Below are positions 24,871-33,666 of a stretch of DNA of 55,497 bases, piece by piece. Where the stretch lies: assembly GCA_964627855.1 (NCBI GenBank), contig CAZVLE010000056.1, forward strand, positions 1 to 55,497. Reading direction: 5' to 3'. The stretch's first letter is position 1; each line of letters opens with the position of its first letter. The position numbers and the translations under genes are program-made. This DNA comes from CAZVLE01 sp964627855. Lineage in GTDB: Bacteria > Bacillota > Dethiobacteria > DTU022. Under the pieces are notes generated by a model. It was given only the letters and a program-made list of their open reading frames with translations, had not been told where the DNA came from and did not search any database.

Positions 24871-26325
24871 TTGAGCAGCGAACAATCGGTACTAAGAATC
24901 AGCAAAAAAGCTTTTATCCAGTCGGCCCTGATTTTACTGAGTTTAATGATCATCGCCGGGGTGCTCAGCGTTATTATCCCCAGCGGCAGCTACGAAAGGG
25001 TAATGATTGACAGCCGTGCTGTAATTACTCCGGGTTCGTTTCAGTATACGGCAGCCCCCGATTACCCGGCCTGGCGCTGGTTTACCGCGCCGATCGAAGT
25101 GCTCTGGGGGCCAGATGCTCCTATCGTGATCACGATCATCCTGATTATCCTGTTTATCGGCGGCTCTTTTGCCCTGCTGGACCAGGCCGGTGTGCTCAAA
25201 GCGGTCATTGCCCGCGTAGTGCTGCGCATGGGTCATCGCAAGTACCTCTTAATGGCTATCGTAATCCTCTGCTTCATGCTTTTCGGAGCCCTGCCGGGGA
25301 TTTTCGAGGAGGTCGTAATTCTTGTGCCGATCATGATCGCCCTGGCTTACCTGCTTGGCTGGGATGCAATGACCGGGCTTGGTATGAGCCTGCTGGCAAC
25401 TGCTTTCGGTTTTTCCGCCGCCCTGGCCAACCCCTTTACCATCGGTGTTGCCCAGAGGCTCGCCGGTCTGCCTGTTTTTTCAGGAATAGGCTTGAGGGCA
25501 ATTGTATTTATTGTTATCTACACCCTGCTCTGTTTTTTCCTGATCCGTTACGCAAAAAAAATCGAGAAAAAACCGATGCTGTCCCCCGTACATGAAGAAG
25601 ACCAGAGCCTGCGCACAAAATATCACCTGACAGAAGAGCAACTGAGCGCCCAGGCTGACCCCCGTCTCCGCGCTTCGGTAATCTGGTTTATTGCTTCGCT
25701 GGCTTTAATTGTTTTGGTCAGTTTCAGCGCCTCCATGGTAGAGGCTATCTCTGCCATCACCCTGCCCCTCGTCGGGCTGCTGTTTCTAATCGGTGGTGTG
25801 GGAGCGGCCCTGTTGGCCGGGATGAAGATCAAACAGGCTGCTTCTATCTTTGGCCGCAGCGTGGGCGGCATCTCTCCAGCCATCATTCTGATCCTGATGG
25901 CAGTCAGTGTCAAGCATATCATGACCAACGCTGAAGTAATGGATACAATTCTCGAATATGCCGTCAACACTATCGGCCACGCCTCGCCTTTCGGAGCCGC
26001 CCTTCTGGTTTATGCCCTGGTTCTTTGCCTCAATTTTTTTATCGGATCAGCATCGGCCAAGGCCTTCCTGGTCATGCCGATTATTGCACCACTGGTTGAC
26101 TTAGTCGGTGTAACCAGGCAAACCGCCGTGCTGGCCTTTGCCTTTGGAGACGGTTTCAGTAACGTTCTCTTTCCAACCAATGCCGTTCTCCTGATTGCTC
26201 TCGGCCTGGCCGGGGTTAGTTATATCAAGTGGTTTCGCTGGGTTATTTTCCTGCAGCTGGCAGTGCTGGCTATAACTACAGCCTTTATTCTGCTGGCGGT
26301 GGCGATTGATTACGGACCATTTTAA
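24871..26325 (+). CDS. YfcC-family transporter (C4-dicarboxylate/amino acid antiporter type)
   Basis: Integral membrane transporter with about 12 hydrophobic segments, 484 residues. Family-typical segments: IIAGVLSVIIPSGSYER after the first helix, FIGGSFALLDQAGVLKAVI, ALPGIFEEVVILVPIMIALA, ATAFGFSAALANPFTIGVAQ and FGDGFSNVLFPTNAVLL. This is the pattern of the YfcC group of the ion transporter superfamily, annotated as arginine/ornithine antiporter-like. TTG at 24871 has AAAGGAGAG 8 nt upstream. Arginine deiminase elsewhere in the window may be a metabolic partner. Its 3' end overlaps the convergent membrane-protein gene by 41 nt. Confidence 0.88.
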   Translation: MSSEQSVLRISKKAFIQSALILLSLMIIAGVLSVIIPSGSYERVMIDSRAVITPGSFQYTAAPDYPAWRWFTAPIEVLWGPDAPIVITIILIILFIGGSFALLDQAGVLKAVIARVVLRMGHRKYLLMAIVILCFMLFGALPGIFEEVVILVPIMIALAYLLGWDAMTGLGMSLLATAFGFSAALANPFTIGVAQRLAGLPVFSGIGLRAIVFIVIYTLLCFFLIRYAKKIEKKPMLSPVHEEDQSLRTKYHLTEEQLSAQADPRLRASVIWFIASLALIVLVSFSASMVEAISAITLPLVGLLFLIGGVGAALLAGMKIKQAASIFGRSVGGISPAIILILMAVSVKHIMTNAEVMDTILEYAVNTIGHASPFGAALLVYALVLCLNFFIGSASAKAFLVMPIIAPLVDLVGVTRQTAVLAFAFGDGFSNVLFPTNAVLLIALGLAGVSYIKWFRWVIFLQLAVLAITTAFILLAVAIDYGPF

Positions 26326-26854
26326 AGGTAATTCCGGCCAGCAGGGCAATAAAGCTGAAGGCGATGAAGAGCCATTTTAAAAAGGTAAACAGCGGGGCCA
26401 GGTGAGCAACCACTGCTGTTTCGACCGGATAGCGAAACATCACCAGCGAAGCGGCGCTATTTTCGAAAAGATCAAAGAAGGCTCCGGCAAAAGGTAAAAG
26501 ATTGACCAGGCGCCAGGGGCTTTTTTCGGGAAGAACCCGGAACAAATAGGTTACTGTTGCCACCAGGAAAAACAGGTAGGCGGCGGGCCAGATCAGATCA
26601 AAGGTAAAGCGACTGTAGATATAATAAGCTCTGCCTTCGGGCCCGTAAGCTTCGGCCATTGCGTAAAGATCAGAAGTCGTATAGATAAAAGAGGTGTCAG
26701 GAGAAACATCCACCCCACTCAAAGCAGTTAGTTGGCCGGCCATCTGAGGCAGCACCACTACGACGAAAAAAGCAAAAACGACCAAGGCTGCAATAACCAC
26801 CGGCAGGGTCACCACCCGGTAACACCATGCAGAAAGTTTAACAAATAGGTTCAT
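26285..26854 (-). CDS. Membrane protein of unknown function
   Basis: A 189-residue protein with about five hydrophobic segments (near residues 17-40, 85-110, 117-140, 150-165 and 168-185). A soluble loop with DVSPDTSFIYTTSDLYAMAEAYG lies between the first two. No family is recognised. ATG at 26854 is chosen since GGAGG lies about 7 nt upstream. The last 41 nt are antisense to the 3' end of the YfcC-type gene, a convergent overlap. Confidence 0.75.
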   Translation of the reverse strand: MNLFVKLSAWCYRVVTLPVVIAALVVFAFFVVVVLPQMAGQLTALSGVDVSPDTSFIYTTSDLYAMAEAYGPEGRAYYIYSRFTFDLIWPAAYLFFLVATVTYLFRVLPEKSPWRLVNLLPFAGAFFDLFENSAASLVMFRYPVETAVVAHLAPLFTFLKWLFIAFSFIALLAGITFKMVRNQSPPPAE

Positions 26855-27043
26855 CATTTTTCCTCCCTTTAAATGAAGATTATTAGTGCCAATCAACACC
26901 CTCCAGGCAGCATTTTTATGCTATGCTATAAGTGCCGGAATACCTCTGTTATTCGCTGCTGTAACAATGAATACCTGCAGCCGAGGAGAGAGGTCCGCCG
27001 GTACATACTATCCAACCACCGTCAAACCAGGGAGGCTAAAGTG

Positions 27044-28429
27044 ATGAGAAGCAGAGACAGTTATGCTGAACCATACCGGATCAAGATGATTGAACCAATC
27101 AGGCAGAAGAATCGGGCAACCAGGGAAAGATTAATCGAAGAAGCCGCTTTCAATGTCTTTAACCTGAAAGCTGAAGATATCTATATTGACTTACTGACCG
27201 ACAGCGGTACATCGGCCATGAGCGCCAACCAGTGGTCAGGAATGATGATCGGCGATGAATCTTACGCCGGCTGCAAGAATTTTTTCAACCTTCAAGAGGC
27301 AATCGAAGATATTATCGGCTATAAATATGTCGTGCCCACCCACCAGGGCCGCGCTGCCGAGAATATCCTCATGTCCATGTTCGTGGGCGAGAATCAGAGA
27401 GTGCTCGGCAATATGCATTTTGATACCACAGAGGGGCATATCCGCCTCAGGAAAGCTCTTCCTGTCAACCTAATCCACCCACAGTGCCTCGACACCTGCT
27501 ATGACGATCCCTTCAAGGGAAATATCGATCTGGAAAAATTGGAAGAAGCCCTCAAGAACAGTGATCCTTCAACTATACCGCTGGTGATCATGACCGCCAC
27601 CTGCAACAGCAATGGCGGGCAACCGGTGTCCATGGATAACATGCGTGCCGCCTCCGCCCTGGCCAAAAAATATCAGAGGCCACTCTTCATCGATGCGGCC
27701 CGCTTTGCTGAAAACAGTTATTTCATCAAGATAAGGGACGAAAAATACCGTCACAGGGAGATCATAGAAATTGCCCGGGAAATGTTCTCTTATGCCGACG
27801 GCTGCACCATGAGTTCGAAAAAAGATGCCCTGGTAAATATCGGGGGATTCCTGGCCTTCAAAGATAATAGCGAATGGTATGAAAAAGCCGTCCAGATTCA
27901 GATCTGCTACGAAGGCTTTCGCACCTACGGAGGCCTCGCCGGACGCGACCTGGAAGCTTTAGCCCGCGGTTTGTATGAAGGAATCGAGGCAGATTACCTG
28001 GAAGACCGGATCGGGCAGGTTCACTACCTGGGTCAGAAACTCGATCGTTTTGGAGTCCCGATCATGAAACCACCAGGCGGGCATGGCATTTTCATTGATG
28101 CCAAAGCCTTCCTGCCCCACATCCCCCGTGAACACCTGCCCGGCCAGGCCCTGGCGGTGGAGCTCTACCGTGAAGCCGGCATCAGGGCTATCGAACTGGG
28201 AACCTGCGCTTTTGGCTACATCGATCCAAAAACAGGGCAGGAGGTCTACCCTGAACTGGAATTTGTGCGTCTGGCTATACCCAGACGCGCTTACACCGAC
28301 CGGCACATGGACATAGTAGCCAATGCTCTGGCTCAAATTGCCGGGCGCAAAGAAAGTATTCGCGGCCTCGAAATGACCTACCAGGCAGAAATAATGAGAC
28401 ACTTTACGGCCCGTTTCAGAATGCTTTAA
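27044..28429 (+). CDS. Tryptophanase/tyrosine phenol-lyase family beta-eliminating lyase
   Basis: PLP-dependent carbon-carbon lyase that releases indole or phenol from tryptophan or tyrosine with pyruvate and ammonia, 461 residues. Shared motifs: YAEPYRIKMIEPI, IDLLTDSGTSAMSANQW, GDESYAGCKNFF, VPTHQGRAAENIL, and the Schiff-base lysine in MSSKKDALVNIGGF. Overall wording is closer to tyrosine phenol-lyase, but the specificity positions are not: the place of TPL Arg381 (SMERG) reads AIELG, and that of TPL Phe448 reads RHFTAR with His as in tryptophanase His463. An indole-forming or atypical substrate is therefore likelier. ATG at 27044 has GGGAGG 8 nt upstream. An amino acid permease is convergent with it. 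Confidence 0.92.
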   Translation: MRSRDSYAEPYRIKMIEPIRQKNRATRERLIEEAAFNVFNLKAEDIYIDLLTDSGTSAMSANQWSGMMIGDESYAGCKNFFNLQEAIEDIIGYKYVVPTHQGRAAENILMSMFVGENQRVLGNMHFDTTEGHIRLRKALPVNLIHPQCLDTCYDDPFKGNIDLEKLEEALKNSDPSTIPLVIMTATCNSNGGQPVSMDNMRAASALAKKYQRPLFIDAARFAENSYFIKIRDEKYRHREIIEIAREMFSYADGCTMSSKKDALVNIGGFLAFKDNSEWYEKAVQIQICYEGFRTYGGLAGRDLEALARGLYEGIEADYLEDRIGQVHYLGQKLDRFGVPIMKPPGGHGIFIDAKAFLPHIPREHLPGQALAVELYREAGIRAIELGTCAFGYIDPKTGQEVYPELEFVRLAIPRRAYTDRHMDIVANALAQIAGRKESIRGLEMTYQAEIMRHFTARFRML

Positions 28430-28470
28430 TCATGCCGGTAAACTCTGTGGCCAATGCAGGCAGAACGGGC

Positions 28471-29844
28471 TTAAAACTCTTCTTCGGAAATCTCGCCCAG
28501 GGCCTTTAAATCAATACCTTTGCGCAACAGGGCCCGCCGGCGCAGCTCAAAATAAATCATGCCCAGGGCCAGCCAGGCCAGAAATAGGTAGCTGAAGAAA
28601 CTGCCGTCGGGCATGGCCCATAGATCAATGAGCAGGATGACCATAACAATAAGCGCTAATACCGCCCCGATCAAGACCGATAGTTTAAGCCAGGGACCCT
28701 TTAATTTGAAATAAGCAGACTGGTAAGCCTGCGGCGCTCGCTGCGGCAGGCGCAACGCAGCGCCAAGAACAGGCATAAAGACTATGATGCCACCCATTGA
28801 ACCGAGGGCGGCAAATGCTTCAAGGTAACTTTCACCGAAAAGAAGAATCGATGAAGTGGAAACAAGGTAAATAAAGATTAAAAAGCGATGCGGGGTTTTA
28901 AAGCGCTCGTTAATACGGGCCAGGTAAGCGGGAAAGATGCCATCAGCAGCCATCACCAACAAAGATTTTGTCCCCCACATGAAGCCGGCATTGAGGGTTG
29001 TCACTATGGCCAGCAGCCCGCCGCCAAGAATGAAAAAGGCCAAACCACCCTGCTGCATGAAGGCTGCGGCAGCTACCGCCAGGGGTTGGCCGGCGGTTTC
29101 AGTCCAGGGCAGCACACCCACTGCAGTGACCGAAACAAAAATATAGAGAACCGTAACCAGGGGAATAGAAATCATGAATGCCCTCGGTATAGTTTTACCG
29201 GGATCTTTGATCTCACCGCCAAGCTCAACAATGGCATTTGATCCGAGGAGAGTAAAGGTAAGAATTGAAGCGGCAATCAGAAAACCATAGGCACCACCGG
29301 GTAACAGGGGTAAAAAATTAGCAGTTTCAATTTGCCCTACTCCTGCAAAGCCAAAGTAGAACAGCGAAACGATCAGGACCAAAACGAAAAAAGCCTGCAG
29401 AGCTGCCGCCATGGAAATTCCGACCAGGTTGATTAAAAAAAGCACGGTCAACATAACTACCGCCGTCGGAACAGCGGGCAAATCCCACAGCGACTGCAAG
29501 TAGCGAGCACCGCTTAAGGCCCAGAGAGGAAATGCACCGACCAGGGTACCGCCCATGTAGCCCCAGATACCGATAAAGGTCCAGCGCGGGGAAAATAGGC
29601 GGCTACCGTACTTATAGTTTCCCCCTGTTGTAGGCAGGGCCGATCCGAGCATGGCCAGGGCCATCATCAGAAAAATTACCGGAATGACACTGACCAGGTA
29701 GGCAAGCGGCACCGCCGGACCGGTATAACCGGTGGCAATTCCGGTTAGAACAAATATACCGGCCCCGATGGTCATGCCCACCGCAACGGCAACAGTCTGG
29801 GGCAAACCGAGCACCCTTTGCAGGCCAAATTCTTTTTCAGACAT
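28471..29844 (-). CDS. APC-family amino acid permease
   Basis: A 457-residue amino acid/polyamine transporter with about 12 transmembrane segments. The first helix has GMTIGAGIFVLTGIATG, the broken TM1 substrate-binding motif of LeuT-fold APC carriers; FGFAGVGQIE, NAIVELGGEIKDPGKTIPRA (TM6 region with the following loop) and GTKSLLVMAADGIFPAYLARIN are further family signatures. ATG at 29844 has GAGGT 8 nt upstream. It is transcribed from a promoter that overlaps the opposite promoter of the desulfhydrase/glycyl radical operon. Substrate unknown; aromatic amino acids are a guess from the lyase gene next door. Confidence 0.92.
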   Translation of the reverse strand: MSEKEFGLQRVLGLPQTVAVAVGMTIGAGIFVLTGIATGYTGPAVPLAYLVSVIPVIFLMMALAMLGSALPTTGGNYKYGSRLFSPRWTFIGIWGYMGGTLVGAFPLWALSGARYLQSLWDLPAVPTAVVMLTVLFLINLVGISMAAALQAFFVLVLIVSLFYFGFAGVGQIETANFLPLLPGGAYGFLIAASILTFTLLGSNAIVELGGEIKDPGKTIPRAFMISIPLVTVLYIFVSVTAVGVLPWTETAGQPLAVAAAAFMQQGGLAFFILGGGLLAIVTTLNAGFMWGTKSLLVMAADGIFPAYLARINERFKTPHRFLIFIYLVSTSSILLFGESYLEAFAALGSMGGIIVFMPVLGAALRLPQRAPQAYQSAYFKLKGPWLKLSVLIGAVLALIVMVILLIDLWAMPDGSFFSYLFLAWLALGMIYFELRRRALLRKGIDLKALGEISEEEF

Positions 29845-29878
29845 TAAACCGACCTCACCTCTGCCTCTTGGCTGATAA

Positions 29879-29907
29879 TTGACGTCAACTACTGCCTGTA
29901 TTATAAT
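29879..29907 (+). promoter_or_regulatory. Promoter of the desulfhydrase-like/glycyl radical enzyme operon
   Basis: TTGACG (29879-29884), 17-nt spacer, TATAAT (29902-29907). The -10 box overlaps that of the opposite promoter for the permease. Confidence 0.75.
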
Positions 29908-29929
29908 TAATTTGCTAATAATCTGTCAA
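29900..29929 (-). promoter_or_regulatory. Promoter of the amino acid permease gene
   Basis: On the minus strand TTGACA (29929-29924), 18-nt spacer, TATAAT (29905-29900). Both -10 boxes are read from the shared octamer ATTATAAT at 29900-29907. Confidence 0.75.
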
Positions 29930-29991
29930 TTGTTCAAATATGCGGTTATGCAGACCGCCAAGGGCTATCAAAGCGAAAAGAAAGTGAAAAA

Positions 29992-31164
29992 ATGACTGAG
30001 TGCTTGCTTTACAAAGAATACCCCGGCCTGGCTGAAGCTATCCCCAGGGCTGAACTCGGCAACTGGCCCACACCGCTGCAGCCGCTGAAAAATTTATCTG
30101 CCTTTTTGGGCGGTAGTTCGATTTATATCAAGCGAGATGACCTTTCACACTCCCTTTATGGGGGAAATAAAATCCGTAAACTGGAATTAATCCTGGCTGA
30201 TGCTGAAAAACGCGGCTGTCACGATATAATTACCGCTGGAGGTTTAGGCTCCCATCATGTGCTGGCCACGGCAGCCCTGGGCAAAGCATACGGCTTCAAG
30301 GTAATCGGCCTTTTTTTCTGCCAGCCGGTTACAGAACGAGTCAGGGAAAACCTGCTCCTGGAGCATAGTTTCGGCACTGAAATGCACTTTGTTAAGGATT
30401 ACCCCGGCCTGGTTTTTGGCTACATCCGTTTTTACATCAGCAGCAACATGGCCGGCCGAAAACCGCTGCTGCTGATGCCGGGTGGCTCCAGTGATTTGTC
30501 GACAATCGGCTATATAAACTGCGTTTTGGAAATTCAGGAACAACTGAAATCCAGCGGAAAACCAGAACCGGCCGCAATTTTTACTGCCGCCGGAACGGGA
30601 GGTACTGCAGCTGGACTGCTGGCCGGACTTGCCCTCTGCGGAACCGGGACAAAATTGCATGCCGTCAGGGTCGTCAGGCCGGAAATCCTGTCTGCTTCGA
30701 GAATCACAGGCCTGGCATCAGGTGCCCTGAACCGCCTGGCAAAGCAAAACATAAAAGCAGCTGACATAGACCAGGCAAGCCTTGACGGTAAGCTTAAACT
30801 GGAAACAGGATATCTCGGGCAAGGCTATGGCTTTTCCACTGACAAAGCACTTGAAGCGACAAATCTTTTCCGTGAGTTGGAAGGGATTGAACTGGAAGAA
30901 TGTTATACGGCAAAAGCGGCCGCTGCCCTGATTGATTACTGCAGGGCAACAAGACAAATAGACGGGCGACCGGTAATTTTTATCCACACAGCCAGCAGCA
31001 CTCACCATAGGGCCGGGAAAAAGCTTCCCGAGCCGGAAGCATTGCCGGTTGCCTTCCAGTGGTGCTTCAAGGATGAAGCCCGGCGCTGCCGCTGCAGCCT
31101 GCAAAAGCAAAACAAATCTTTTTGTGCAGCAGTCAGCCAGCCAGGGTGGCGCTGGCCCGTTTAA
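29992..31164 (+). CDS. D-cysteine desulfhydrase/ACC deaminase-like PLP enzyme
   Basis: Fold-type II PLP enzyme, 390 residues. Motifs: IYIKRDDLSHSLYGGNKIRKLEL with the Schiff-base lysine in GGNKIRK, ITAGGLGSHHVLATAALG in place of the usual GGxQSNHxRQ loop, and FTAAGTGGTAAGLLAGL for phosphate binding. The family removes sulfide or ammonia from D-cysteine, ACC or similar amino acids. The changed substrate loop (GSHH for QSNH) suggests a different amino acid. The last 40 residues are basic and Cys-rich, beyond the family core. It starts an operon: the glycyl radical enzyme begins 18 nt after its stop. Confidence 0.85.
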   Translation: MTECLLYKEYPGLAEAIPRAELGNWPTPLQPLKNLSAFLGGSSIYIKRDDLSHSLYGGNKIRKLELILADAEKRGCHDIITAGGLGSHHVLATAALGKAYGFKVIGLFFCQPVTERVRENLLLEHSFGTEMHFVKDYPGLVFGYIRFYISSNMAGRKPLLLMPGGSSDLSTIGYINCVLEIQEQLKSSGKPEPAAIFTAAGTGGTAAGLLAGLALCGTGTKLHAVRVVRPEILSASRITGLASGALNRLAKQNIKAADIDQASLDGKLKLETGYLGQGYGFSTDKALEATNLFRELEGIELEECYTAKAAAALIDYCRATRQIDGRPVIFIHTASSTHHRAGKKLPEPEALPVAFQWCFKDEARRCRCSLQKQNKSFCAAVSQPGWRWPV

Positions 31165-31182
31165 AGCAGGAGGTGCAGTAAA

Positions 31183-33564
31183 GTGGCATTGAAAAACCCT
31201 ATAACCGGTGAATTCAGGCGCATTAGCCTGATCCGGGAAGAAATATTCAGGGAACCTTACTCCATTTGCCTGGAACGCCCCACCTTACTCGACCGTTACT
31301 GGTGCTCAGGGTCGGCCCGGGGCAAACATCCTTACATCCAGCGGGCGGAAGCCCTTGCCTATGTCTATAGCAACCGTCGCCCCCGCATCTACAACCATGA
31401 ATTGATCTTCGGCAACATCTCTTCGAAGCGAATTGCCGCCAATTATTACCCCGAAGGCGGATCCATTCATATTTTAGAAGATATTTTCTGCCTTGAAAAA
31501 CGCCCCGTTTTACCCTACCATCTCGATAATCGCGAAAAATGGCGCCTCTTCTCACTGGGCCTGCGCCACTTCAGGCGTGGTGTAGCAACCAGAGCGCTCT
31601 GCAAACCGGGCTGGTTCAGTTATTTTCTTGATTTTTTCAGAGCTAAACGCTATTACATAACTGAAGAAGCAGGCATATCGCACCTTGTTCCCGGTCACGA
31701 ATCCGTTATCAAGCTGGGCCTGGAACACTTTGAAAAAGTTGCCGCGGCAAAACTGGCCGAAGTTAACGTTGATAGCGATCAGGCCGCCTTTTACAAGGGC
31801 TTGGGTCTGGTTATTGACGGTATCAGACAAATGGCTGCCAATCTTGCCGACCAGGCCGAAGTAGAAGCAACAAAGCTGCCGGCAGGCAGCGATCGAGCCC
31901 GGGAATTACTTGAAGCGGCAGAGATCTTAAGGAGGGTCCCTTACAAACCGGCCCGTACTTTCCGCGAAGGCCTGCAGGCGGCATGGCTGATTCACCTGGC
32001 CCTCAACCTGGAAGATTTCGAACAGGGCATCTCCTTTGGGCGCCTCGACCAGTTTCTCTACCCACTCTACAGCAAAGATCTCGCCAAAGGCCTGCTCACC
32101 CCGGACCAGGCCAGAGAACTGCTGGCATCTTTCTGCCTCAAATGCGCCGAGACTATTCCTCTTTATTCCAGGAGAATCAACCGTTTCTTTGGCGGTAATG
32201 CAGTCGGTCAGGGCATTACCATCGGTGGGGTCGATGCTGAAGGGCTCGATGTCACCAATGAACTATCGAAGTTGGTTCTTGAAGCTTATAGCCTGGTAAT
32301 GACCCGCGAACCAAGCCTGCATGCCCGCATCCACAGCGAAACACCGCAATGGTTCCAGGATTCCTGTGCCGGGTTAATCCAAACCGGCAGCGGCAAACCG
32401 GCCCTTTTTAATGACCGGCCCATTATCAAAGCCCTCCAGGAGGCTGGTATGAGCCTCGAGCATGCCCGTGACTATGCTGTAATTGGCTGTGTGGAAATGG
32501 GCAGCCAGGGTCGGACCTATAATTCATCCGATGCTGCTTTATTTAACCTGCCGCTTTGTCTTGAATTGGCCCTTAACTGCGGTCGCCGCTTTTCCGGGGG
32601 GCGCAGGCTGGGAGCAAAAACCCCGCCACCTGTCGCCATAAAAACATACCAGGATCTGCTCGGCGTTTTCCGCGAACAAGTTGAACACAGTGTGGCTGAA
32701 ATGGTGAAGATAATCACCGCCCTGGAAAAACAGTACAGGGTGATCCGCCCTTCACCGCTTAATTCCTTGCTGACAGAAGGCTGCCTTGAGAGCGGCAGAG
32801 ATGTCACCTGGGGCGGTGCCCTATATGATTATACTTCCATCCAGGGAGTAGGCCTGGCTGATACTGGAGAGTCTCTTTTCGCCCTTAAAAAAATGGTTTT
32901 TGATGATCAAAATTTATCCCTTGCAGAGTTTGTCAAAATCCTCAAAAATAATTTCCGGGGGGCAGAAAAATTACAGGCCAGATTAAACCTGCGTATACCC
33001 CGTTACGGAAACGATCATGGCGGGGTGGATCAAGCAGTACAGGAGGCAGCCGATATTTTCAGTGAAACAATCGCCTCTCATCACAATTCACGCGGCGGTC
33101 GCTACCTGACCGGCTTCTATGCCATGACCTGCCATCACGGTTTTGGCACTGTAACGGGGGCCCTGCCCAACGGTAAAGCAGCCGGTTTCAGGCTCTCAAA
33201 CGGGCTTTCGCCGGTCGATGGAGCTGACAGGAGCGGGCCGACGGCAGCTTTAAACTCTGCAGCCAGGCTTGACAGCAGCAACTGGGCCAACTGTTATGCC
33301 CTTAACCTTAAATTTGAAAAAAACCTGATCAGGGGGGAAAAGGGCATCCAGGCCCTTAAAGATTTAATCAGGGGCTATTTCGAGCAGGGAGGCATGGAGC
33401 TGCAAATCAACGTTCAGGATGCGGAGCAACTGCGCCTGGCAAAAAATAACCCGGCATTGTATCCGGGTCTGATGGTTCGCGTATCTGGTTACTGCTCCTA
33501 TTTTAACGATCTCTCGCCGGAGGTTCAGGACGAAATTATCGAACGCACCGCTCACGGAGCATAA
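31183..33564 (+). CDS. Glycyl radical enzyme (dehydratase/lyase type, not PFL)
   Basis: Oxygen-sensitive radical enzyme, 793 residues. The glycyl loop near the C-terminus reads VRVSGYCSYF with the radical Gly769. The thiyl Cys436 and base Glu438 lie in IGCVEMGSQGR; the GCVE motif is that of diol dehydratase, hydroxyproline dehydratase and C-N or C-S lyase members, while pyruvate formate-lyase has adjacent cysteines. Size and residue spacing fit the glycerol/propanediol/4-hydroxyproline dehydratase group, but the reaction cannot be fixed. GTG at 31183 has AGGAGGTG 8 nt upstream. No radical-SAM activase lies beside it, which is unusual. The upstream PLP enzyme could process its substrate or product. 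Confidence 0.93.
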   Translation: MALKNPITGEFRRISLIREEIFREPYSICLERPTLLDRYWCSGSARGKHPYIQRAEALAYVYSNRRPRIYNHELIFGNISSKRIAANYYPEGGSIHILEDIFCLEKRPVLPYHLDNREKWRLFSLGLRHFRRGVATRALCKPGWFSYFLDFFRAKRYYITEEAGISHLVPGHESVIKLGLEHFEKVAAAKLAEVNVDSDQAAFYKGLGLVIDGIRQMAANLADQAEVEATKLPAGSDRARELLEAAEILRRVPYKPARTFREGLQAAWLIHLALNLEDFEQGISFGRLDQFLYPLYSKDLAKGLLTPDQARELLASFCLKCAETIPLYSRRINRFFGGNAVGQGITIGGVDAEGLDVTNELSKLVLEAYSLVMTREPSLHARIHSETPQWFQDSCAGLIQTGSGKPALFNDRPIIKALQEAGMSLEHARDYAVIGCVEMGSQGRTYNSSDAALFNLPLCLELALNCGRRFSGGRRLGAKTPPPVAIKTYQDLLGVFREQVEHSVAEMVKIITALEKQYRVIRPSPLNSLLTEGCLESGRDVTWGGALYDYTSIQGVGLADTGESLFALKKMVFDDQNLSLAEFVKILKNNFRGAEKLQARLNLRIPRYGNDHGGVDQAVQEAADIFSETIASHHNSRGGRYLTGFYAMTCHHGFGTVTGALPNGKAAGFRLSNGLSPVDGADRSGPTAALNSAARLDSSNWANCYALNLKFEKNLIRGEKGIQALKDLIRGYFEQGGMELQINVQDAEQLRLAKNNPALYPGLMVRVSGYCSYFNDLSPEVQDEIIERTAHGA

Positions 33565-33666
33565 AGTAACGGCTTTCATTATATTACCTGCATCTCAACA
33601 CTGTATTTGTTCCAGACGATAAATGGATTTTACCGCTGCATTTTTAACTGCACCGTTACCGCGCCC

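Noticed and set aside
31183..33564. Pyruvate formate-lyase
   Set aside because: The active site has GCVE instead of the paired cysteines of pyruvate formate-lyase.
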